Assembly: GCF_027172205.1 (NCBI RefSeq)
Contig: NC_070614.1
Coordinates: 816,001-880,000, forward strand
DNA: 64,000 nt
Reading direction: 5' to 3'
Source of the DNA: Podarcis raffonei
Lineage: Eukaryota > Chordata > Lepidosauria > Squamata > Lacertidae
A program made the position numbers and the translations under genes. The notes under the pieces are model-generated. The model had not been told where the DNA came from and did no database searches. It saw nothing but the letters and a program-made list of their open reading frames with translations. This document shows positions 35,001-44,800 of this stretch, piece by piece (position 1 is the first letter of the stretch; every line of letters starts with the position of its first letter).

Positions 35001-38000
35001 AGGTTTATAAAATTAGGCAAAACATGGAGGAAAGGTTTTCTCCCAATCTCAGAGCACTAGAACCAGGGTCCTCCAATGAAGCTGAATGCTGGAAGATTGG
35101 GGAGAGATAAAAGGCAATGGATGGCACTGTGGTCTAAACCACTGAGCCTAGGGCTTGCTGATCAGAAGGTCAGTTGTTCGAATCCCCATGACGATGGGGT
35201 GAGCTCCTGTTGCTCGGTCCCTGCTCCTGCCAACCTAGCAGTTCGAAAGCACATCAAAGTGCAAGTAGATAAATAGGTACCACTCCGGTGGGAAGGTAAA
35301 CGCCGTTTCCGTGTGCTGCTTTGGTTTTGCCAGAAGCGGCTTAGTCATGCTGGCCACACGACCCGGAAAAACTGTTTTTGGACAAACGTCGGCTTCCTCG
35401 GCCAGTAAAGCAAGATGAGCGCCGCAACCCCAGAGTCGTTCATGATTGGACTTAACTGCCAGGGGTCCTTTACTACCCTTTTTTACTTCATGTAGTGCAG
35501 AGTTAAACTATGGAACTCCCTGCCACAGAAGACCATGATGGCCACCAACCTGCTTGACTTAAAAGAGGATTAGACAAATTCATGGAGGAGGAGAGGGCTA
35601 TTGATGGCTACTAGCCAGAATGACTGTGCTCTGTCCTCATGGTTTGTGGCAGCAATGCTTCTGAATCCCAGTTGCTAGAAGCCACAGGAGGGGAGAAGGC
35701 TCTTGTGCTCAGGTCCCACTTGCTGGTTTCCCACAGGCACTTGAGAACTGGATGCTTGACTAGATGCGCCCCTTTGCGCCTGATCCAGCCGGCTCTTCTT
35801 ATGGTCTTAGGCCTCCTGCACAGCTGCACAACATAGTGAAGGCTGCCACTTTTGCTCGCTGGCTGGGCTCCTGTGCCTTGACCAGATGTGCGTCAGGTCG
35901 GCCATCAGCAAGAAGCAGCAAAGTGACTTCGTATGCAGAGGTGGCCCCTGGCAGTCCACCTGATGCAGTGCTGAAGCTCCTTGGGGCCTTAAGACAGCTT
36001 TCCAAGATGTGTTCCTCCCACCCCAGAACAAGCACCAGGAAAACAGCATAGAGGTTTCTCTCAGCCTGTTCTAGGCATGATTGGGCCTGAGCCCTTTCCT
36101 TTAAATAACCAGAAGCAAGTTGCAAATGAGCTACTATGGCAGCCCCAAGGGGCACCTTGCACTACCAGGCCAGCTGCCCTGCCCGAGCCTCTGAGCAAGC
36201 TGGCTGCTGGCGTCCCATCTGCCATTTCAAAGCCAGCCTTAAGTATTCCATACTGATATGAGAGCATTGCATAATGCAGTGTTATGTTAATGATTACCAG
36301 AATGTGACAACACCAAGGCTGGTCCCTTTCCCAGGTTGCATCTGATGCTCTAGCAGCACACCTACCCAAGTGGGCAGAGACACTCCCACCCCATGGAGCA
36401 AGAGGGAGGAGAGGCTTGCAGTGGACAGAATCAGGGGAGAGGTTGGGGGAGCACAGTGGCAGGCTCTCTTTAAAGCCTAGCTGTGGGGTTCCTGACCATC
36501 CCTCCACCTGGCTTTGCACTCCAGAGAAGATCAGAGGGTGGATTGTCAGGAGGGAGAGTATTAGGTTCATTATTGTTTCAGAAAGCAATAATCAAAAGCA
36601 GCCCTTGGAAATGTAAATCACTAATTGAATCACTCATCTCATTTGCATCTGCTGGGGATTTAGTTGGCCAGCTTCCCTCTCACTGTCTTTGCAAAGCAGG
36701 ACTGACAATACACTTCCTGCCTGTAATTACCGCTGAGTTGCCCTGGCAAATTTTGATTAAAGCTAATCAGGTGGAGAGGAGAAAAAGCAAAGGAATCAGA
36801 ACCAAGAAGTGGTGCTGCCTTTATAGTCTCCCCCCCCCATTCCCCTTGTGGAAATCCATGGGGGGGTTGGCCCCTACAGACAGGTGGGCCAAGACTTCCG
36901 TTCTCCTGCTCTGAGGAACTAATAAGGACCAGGATCTGTCCAAAGACTCCCCCAGCCCAACAATCTGTTTGCCAAACGCTTCACCTGTGGTCACTGCCAC
37001 CATCACCACCTGCCAGCCATGAGGGCAACCACCAGGGGCACTGCAGGGAGCAAGGAGGGAGGGTGAGCCTCAAGCCCTTTCCTAGGTGCCCCCAAGTGCT
37101 TCTAGCTGGGTAATAAATTATGGGGGGAACTGAAGACAGAGGTGATCGTGGCTTCTGGGCACAATATTAATTTCAGGAAAGAAGGAAAGGCCCAACAATT
37201 TCACCTAGTGGTGTGTCAGGAGTAATGAATGGGGATAATTGAAGAGAAATTGAATTGATCTGGAGTAAGATCTGTTGGGAAGGTAACTGAGGGCAAATTA
37301 ATTGGAAAGGAAATTATTTGGGGGGAACTTGAGGTGGGGCACACATTCATTGAAGGACTTATTTGGGGTGATTTGGAGTGGGAGATGAGTTGGCTTCCTT
37401 TCTGTGACATTGAAGTCCAAACATACATCTCCACATATAAAATTGCATTTGCAGATTTGTCTCTACGGCCCCACATGCCGTCTTTTCAGTCCCTCACCAT
37501 GTATCCTGGCAACAGCTCTTCCCAAACATTAGACAGCTTGACTACACCCACAACTGGAGTCTTTGCTCCTTCCTGAGGAGCAACATGGTGTGACCCAACT
37601 GAACAACAGGTCTCAGGATTCCTTCCTGTGGTGGAGGGGATGATTCTGGATGTTTAGCCTCTATCTGGGTTCTATTTTGTTCCTCTGAGCCAGAGGCCTG
37701 TTGTATTTGGGTCTGTGCAGGTTTGGGTCGATGCTGCCGCCCAGATCTTCTTCTCCCTGGGGCCAGGATTTGGTGTCCTCCTCGCTCTGTCCAGTTACAA
37801 TCCATTCCACAACAATTGCTACCGGTAAGGGCCTGAGGCCAAATCCAAATTCTCCCTTTGCCCCCTCCCCCCATGCCTCCACTGCAGATGAGTGAGACAG
37901 GGCTAATAACCTTGTCTCTGCAGCACCATGATTTGAATGGCTTTCCCTGCACCATGTCCTTGAGTGAGGACTGGCCAAGCTTGGCTGACGCCTTGCTGGT

Positions 38001-39304
38001 GTGCCAGTAAGCTGTGCTCAACTCCCAGGGAACTGCCATTCCTCCTGTGGGAAGGAGTGAGTATGCCTTTGGTAACCCTGCAGTCTTCCCTCATTTCAAG
38101 GCTTAATGTGGGCTGACCATATAGACTTGGTTTTTGTTTGGTGGAACAGGTCACAGGGTTGGCCTCTCCAGAAGGCCTTGTGCGCATGCAGGCATTGCTT
38201 TCCTTTGATGGCGCATGCTGGTGCTACCACTGGTGCACTGCAGCATTTATTTGAGCTTGCAGGGAGGATGCCATCCCCAGGCAGAGCAGCGAGCAGAGAG
38301 GGTAAGTGCGGGAGGCCCTACCAGGATGGCTACCCTGAGGAGAGGAGAGGCACACCATCACATTGTCATGGTAGAATTAAGATTCAGCTGCCAGCCCAGT
38401 GGGCTTCTGGAGGTTGGGATGGGGAGGGAATCCTCTTGTCCTTTTGCTGCAGGGAGCAAAATGTCTTCCGCTAGCCCTGAGTTGGTGCTGCAGAACCAGG
38501 TTGTTGCTGCATCCTCTCAATGACAGTCAAGGTCACCTTGTTGTGAGGCCTGTGGCCTGTCCAGAGACTCATTTATTTTGCCTTCCAGGGATGCCATCAT
38601 CACCAGCGTGGTCAACTGCCTCACCAGCTTCCTGTCAGGATTCGTCATTTTCACCGTCTTGGGATACATGGCAGAAATGAGGGATGTGGAAGTCGAGGAT
38701 GTGGCAAGAGACAAAGGTTTGTGTTCTGCGTGTCATGTGCGTCAAAACTGCAGTGCTAAAAATTCTTCCACGTGGTGCATCTGATTGTGGCCTCATGCTC
38801 CACACTCCATAACACAGAATCCTAGCATTGCAGAGTTGGAAGGGACCCCCAAGGGTCCAATCATCTGCAATGCAGGAATCACAACTGAAGAATCCCTAAC
38901 GGGTGGCCCTCCAACCTCTGCTTAAAAACCCCCAAGGAAGGAGAGTCTGCCATAGAGTTCACCCAGTCCTTAAATTCCCTCCGTTAGTCTGTGACACCTG
39001 AGATGTGGACAACCCTCCATACTCTGCTTGGTGTTTATGTCCCTGCCACATCCAGTTAGAGGAGGTTTCTGCCCATGCGATGTTGAACACAAGGGCAAGC
39101 TGTGGCCATGCAGGCGTAGAGAGTACACTTGATTTACACACACTTTGAATGTGGCATTTTGGCCTTTACAAAGCTCAGGGGTTCCATATAGTGAAACCCT
39201 GAGAGAACATCTTCATGTATATTTAGGCAAGAGTCCCCAAGATGTTTAAAATGCTGTGAGTTGCTCTTGGCTTATAATCCAAAATCTGCAGACCCACAAG
39301 AGAG

Positions 39305-39348
<44 letters not shown>

Positions 39349-41771
39349 GTTTATTATTTATACCCCGCCCATCTGGCTAAGTTTCCCCAGCCACTCTGGG
39401 CGGCTCCCAATCGAGTGTTAAAAACATACAGCATTAAATATTAAAAACTTCCCTGAACTTCCTTCAGATGTCTTCTAAATGTCAGGTAGTTGTCAGTTGA
39501 CATCTGATGGGAGGGCATTCCACAGGGCGGGCGCCACTACCAAGAAGGCCCTCTGTCTGGTTCCCTGTAACTTTGCTTCTCGCAATGAGGGAACCGCCAG
39601 AAGGCCCTCGGTGCTGGATCTCAGTGTCCGGGCAGAACGATAGGGGTGGAGACACTCCTTCAGGTATACTGGGCTGAGGCCATTTAGGGCTTTAAAGGTC
39701 AGCACCACCACTTTGAATTGTGCTCGGAAATGTACCGGGAGCCAATGCAGATCTCTCAGGACCGGTGTTATGTGGTCCCGGCGGCAACTCCCAGTCACCA
39801 GTCTAGCTGCCACATTCTGGAATAATTGCAGTTTCCGGGTCACCTTCAAAGGTAGCCCCACGTAGAGCGCATTGCAGTAGTCCAAGCGGGAGATAATCAG
39901 AGCATGCACCACTCTGGCCAGACAGTCTGCAGGCAGGTAGCGTCTCAGCCTGCATACCAGGTGGAGCTGGTGGACAGCTGCCCTGGACACAGAATTGACC
40001 TGCGCCTTCATGGACAGCTGTGAGTCCAAAATGACTCTGAGGCTGCACACCTGGTCCTTCAGGGGCACAGTTACTCCATTCAGGACCAGGGAGTCCCCCA
40101 CACCCGCCCGCCCCGTCCCCCAAAAACAGTACATCAGTCTTGTCAGGATTCAACCTCAATCTGTTAGCCGCCAGCCATCCTCCAATCATTGCAGCAGTCC
40201 CATCCCTTCCATTTGCCCTTGGCCTTTGGAAATGCTTGGCCATTCATGGTATGCTAGGAAGCTGCCTTATTCTGAGCCCGGCTATTGGTCCATCTGGCTC
40301 AGTACTGCCTACACTGACTGCCAGCAATGGCTCTCTGAGGTTTCAGACATGAGTCTCTCCCAGCCCCACCTGGTGATGCTGCAGGGATGGAACCTGGGAC
40401 AGGTGCTCTCCCCACAGAGCCACAGCTCTTTGGCATATTCTCTTCTTTAGGGCCCAGCCTCCTCTTCATCACTTACCCTGAAGCCATCGCTAACATGGTC
40501 GGCTCCACTTTCTTCGCCATAATCTTCTTCCTCATGATGATAACACTGGGACTGGACAGCACGGTAGGGAGAACTCTGCCTTATACCCCAAATCATGCAT
40601 TGCTAGATTTTAAAAGGCTCAGGGCATAGCTCTCCACAAACCTGGGCAAACTTTGCTTGTGCTAACATAGATGCAGGGTGAGGCAGGGAAACTGCTATGG
40701 AAATGTACCCCCCCAGACATATAACTGGAGCAGGGGGTCCAGGGCCCTGGGGCTCAGGCCCCCTAAGCCACCCCTAACAGTGACCCTGCTTTGTGGTCAG
40801 GCAATAGGGAAGATTACGGGATTCTTTTCACCATGTTTTTAGTTTGATTTCACCCGCAAGAGGACACTCCTCCAATGTAGCACATCATTCCTTTTTTATT
40901 TGTTTCTTTGAAAAAAAGGCTACTGCGAATTGAAATATTTCCAAATTCTGAAAGTGTGCACCTTCAGAGAAGAGCCTGGCTGGATCAGGCCAAAGGGGCT
41001 CCTCTAGTCCAGCATCCTGTTCTCACAGGGATTGTCCACACCTCCAGGCCCACTGGCTTGGCCCCAGGACTGTGGGTGCCCAAGCATGGGCACACGTGTG
41101 TCTGATGTCACACGCACAAGTCAGTGGGTGTGCTGACATTGCACGCACATGCTGATGTACCTGCTGACATTGGGCACACATGCCCCTGGTGCAAAATTTG
41201 TGGGTGCCTTCATGGGGAATGTTGTGGGGGCTGGAGTACCCAGGGCCCCAGGCAGCCGGCACCGATGCACCTTTCCACTTAACCTGCACTTCTGAGGCAT
41301 CAGTCTGAGTGGTTTGCCCCCTGCCCTGCTCCTTTCCCAGGGAAAACCTTAGCTCTGAATCAGAGCAAACATCAACCCAAATTGCTGTTTGCTCTGACGG
41401 AGTGCCAAAGAGTGGTTTTCCTCAGGGAAAAGCAGTGGACAAGAACAAATGAGGATATGCCGCAGTGGCCCCCAGATGCCCCCAAGGAAAGCCCTCCAAG
41501 CAGGATTTCAGCACAGGAGCAACACTCTCTGCTCCTGTGGCTTCCAGCAACTGGCATTCAGAAGCATTGCTGCACCACCATAGTGCCATGTGGAAGAATT
41601 ATCCCATATTTTGACTGAGCCTTTCACATAACTCTCTCTGTCTGTCTCTTGTCTCTTGTCTCTTGTCTCTTGTCTCTTGTCTCTTGTCTCTTGTCTCTTG
41701 TCTCTTGTCTCTTGTCTCTTGTCTCTTGTCTCTGTCTCTTGTCTCTGTCTCTGTCTCTGTCTCTGTCTCTG

Positions 41772-41804
<33 letters not shown>

Positions 41805-44800
41805 GTCCTTTTGCTGACTCAGGCTGACAACTCTTTTGGGGGGGTGTATTTGCAGTTTGGGGGCCTGGAGGCTATGATCACAGCAATAATGGACGAGTAC
41901 CCCCACCTCCTGGCCAAGCAACGGGAGCTGTTTGTCCTGGGGCTCATCACAACCTGCTTCCTGGGCTCTGTAGCCACTCTGACCAGTGTGAGTTGCCAAA
42001 AAGTGGAGCCATATGCGGGGGGGGGGGGAGGGGGCTTGGTTGTCTCTTGCTTGTTGACAGCCTTCAGACTTAGAATAACAGAATCCTAGAACAGTAGAGT
42101 TGGAAGGGATCCCAAGGGTCATCTTGTCCAACAGCCTACAACAAGTGGACTTTTCGGGATCCACTTCATTTTCTGCTAGAATCTTGAGGTAGGTGCAAAA
42201 TATAGGTGTCTAGAATCAAAATGTTGAGAAAAGGGGCAGAGCCTGTTGCCCCCAAGGGCATCAGCTGGGAAAGTTTTCGTATACAAGGACAAATCTACAT
42301 CAGAGCCCCAACAAACTGGCCAACAGAGCTCAGTAAAGACCTGATCAAAGGGATCTTGTTAATACCCTGGTTTACAAGTGTGGAGACACAAGACTGAGAG
42401 AGAAGCAAGTAACAGAGGAATAGCCAGGACAAAGAGTTGTGGTTTGGGGTTCTTTCACCAGCATTTTTAATAGAATCATAGATGCAGGAGGCCAACTAGT
42501 CCACACCCTGATCAGTACAGGACCTTGCAACTACTTCATCTGTGAATGAAGCCCATTCAGACTTGGCTTAAATATCTCCAGAAGGGGGTGCCTGCTGCCC
42601 TCTGAGGCAGAGTGCCAAGCCACCCTTCCCATTTGGACATCTCTCCTCATGTTTAGCCAGAAACTGCTTCCCAGCCATTTCCCCCCATTGGTGGGACTGG
42701 CACATAAAGAACATAAGAAGAGCTTGCTGGATCAGGCCCAAAGGGACCCATCTAGTCCAGCATCCTGTGCTCGCAGTGGCCAACTAGATGGGAAGCCAGT
42801 AAGCAGGACCTGTGCCCAAGAGCCTTCTCCCTTCCTGCACTTTCCAACAACTGGTATTGAGAAGCCTTGCTGCCTCTGATTGTGAAGTCATGACTAGCCC
42901 TCTCCTCCTCTATGGATTTGTCTAATTGCCTTTTAAAGCCATCCAGGTTGATGGTCAACTCTGCCTCCTTTGAGAGTGGGTTCCATGAATCTTCCAACAT
43001 CCAGCTTTGTTGGATATTCTCAAATTTGAGGGTTATGAGAGAGGGAGAAAAACTTCTCTCTCCACTTCTCTCTCCATGCCATGCATAATTTAATCAGCTT
43101 CTGTCATGTCTCCTCTTACTCACCTTTTATCTAAAACCAAAAAGCCTTTCCTGATAGGAAATAGTCACTCCATCCCAGTGATCATTTTGCTTGCCCTTTC
43201 CTGAACAAACCTGCCCTGACTTCTGTGTGATGGTCCTTTCGATTTTTTGAAGACGGCTATCATGTCTCCTCTTCTTCTCTTTCCCCAGCAAAACATACTC
43301 AACTCTTTCAACTGTTCCCACAGCCATTGTTAAACCACTGGCATGGTTTAACATATGGCTGGCATAGTTACAGGTAGGTAGCCGTGTTGGTCTGCCATAG
43401 TCGAAACAAAATAAAAAAATCCCTTCCAGTAGCACCTTAGAGACCAGCTATGGCTGGCATGTTTAACCACTCATAGTAGCAATAATGGTAACATGACCAA
43501 GATCTCAACAGAGAAGCATTGGCCATATCTGTCACCCCAGCTGAGAAGCTACTAAGCTTGGATCTTCCCATTTTAGGGCGGGTCATACATCGTGAAACTC
43601 TTGGAAGAGTTTGGTGCCGGCTGCTCCATCTTAGCAGTGGTGTTCCTGGAGTCCATTGCAGTCTCCTGGTTTTACGGTAAGGAGAGAAACACCATGTCCC
43701 AGTTACTAGGTTTACCATGAGCCCCGGAGAGATTCTCAGCCTTCCCTGCCTTCTGAAACAACCCCCTGTACATGCTATTGCCTAGAAGTCGGGGGGAGGG
43801 ATTGTGTCCAGTGGGTTTCCATAGGGAAAGGACTCTATAGAGGTGGGGCCACACCTCAGAAGGCCTTGCTTCCAACAGCCATTGCACCACAGCTGCTCTG
43901 GATGTTTCATCATTATCCTTATGTGCCAAATGTTCCTGTGCCATTCATCCATTGTTGTGGGGGCTGTGGGGAGTTTTTTTTAATTAGACTATTTATTTTA
44001 ATATATTTATATGCCACTTGTCATGCAAGCATCTCCAGGCAATGTACAACAGCAAAACAAAATATGAAATGAAATGTTACAACGCAAATACAATATGCAA
44101 TACAATTATAATCCAAATGAATTAGTAGTTTAAACAAAGTCAAACTCATAAGAATTGACATCAGGAAAGATCAAAGTGAATACAAAGGTCTTGAGCCTGC
44201 AGCAACACTGTGACACAAATGGCACTTCTGCACCTGCTGAGAGGGATCACACACTTACTGTGGCTGAAATTTTTGTGGTGCAGATCCCACAACTGCCACA
44301 GCCGCATGAACAGGAGCTCCACCCTCCTTGGCCCCCTTCTTTTCTTTCCAGGGATCCAGCAGTTTTGCAATGACGTGAAGGCAATGCTGGGGTTTGCTCC
44401 AGGAATCTATTGGCAGGTTTGCTGGGCTGCTGTCAGTCCAGCCTTTCTAGCAGTAAGTACTAATCTTCATCATCCTCATTCACCCCCAATGTCCAGCTCA
44501 GGAAAAGAGACACTTCCCTGCTTCCAGGAATGCCGACCATGTGCTTGAGACCATGGAGGAAGCAGAAGGGAAAGAGAGGCCAAGCTAATAAGGGATGGAT
44601 GTGGTTGTTGCAGCATATAGAGCCCACCGTTCCTCTAAGTGGCTCCAGGTGGCTTACATAGTTCTCCTCCTCTCCACCTGATCCTCACAACAACCCTGTG
44701 AGATTGGGCTGCGATACTGCTATTGGCCCAAGGTCACCCAGTGAGCTTTGTGGCTGAGTGGGGGGTTGCACTCTGGTCTCCCAGATTCTAGTCCAACACT

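Noticed and set aside
41649-42089. Open frame with [14 protein letters not shown] repeats
   Set aside because: The N-terminal part is translated microsatellite; only 41856-41987 is real coding sequence (exon 9).
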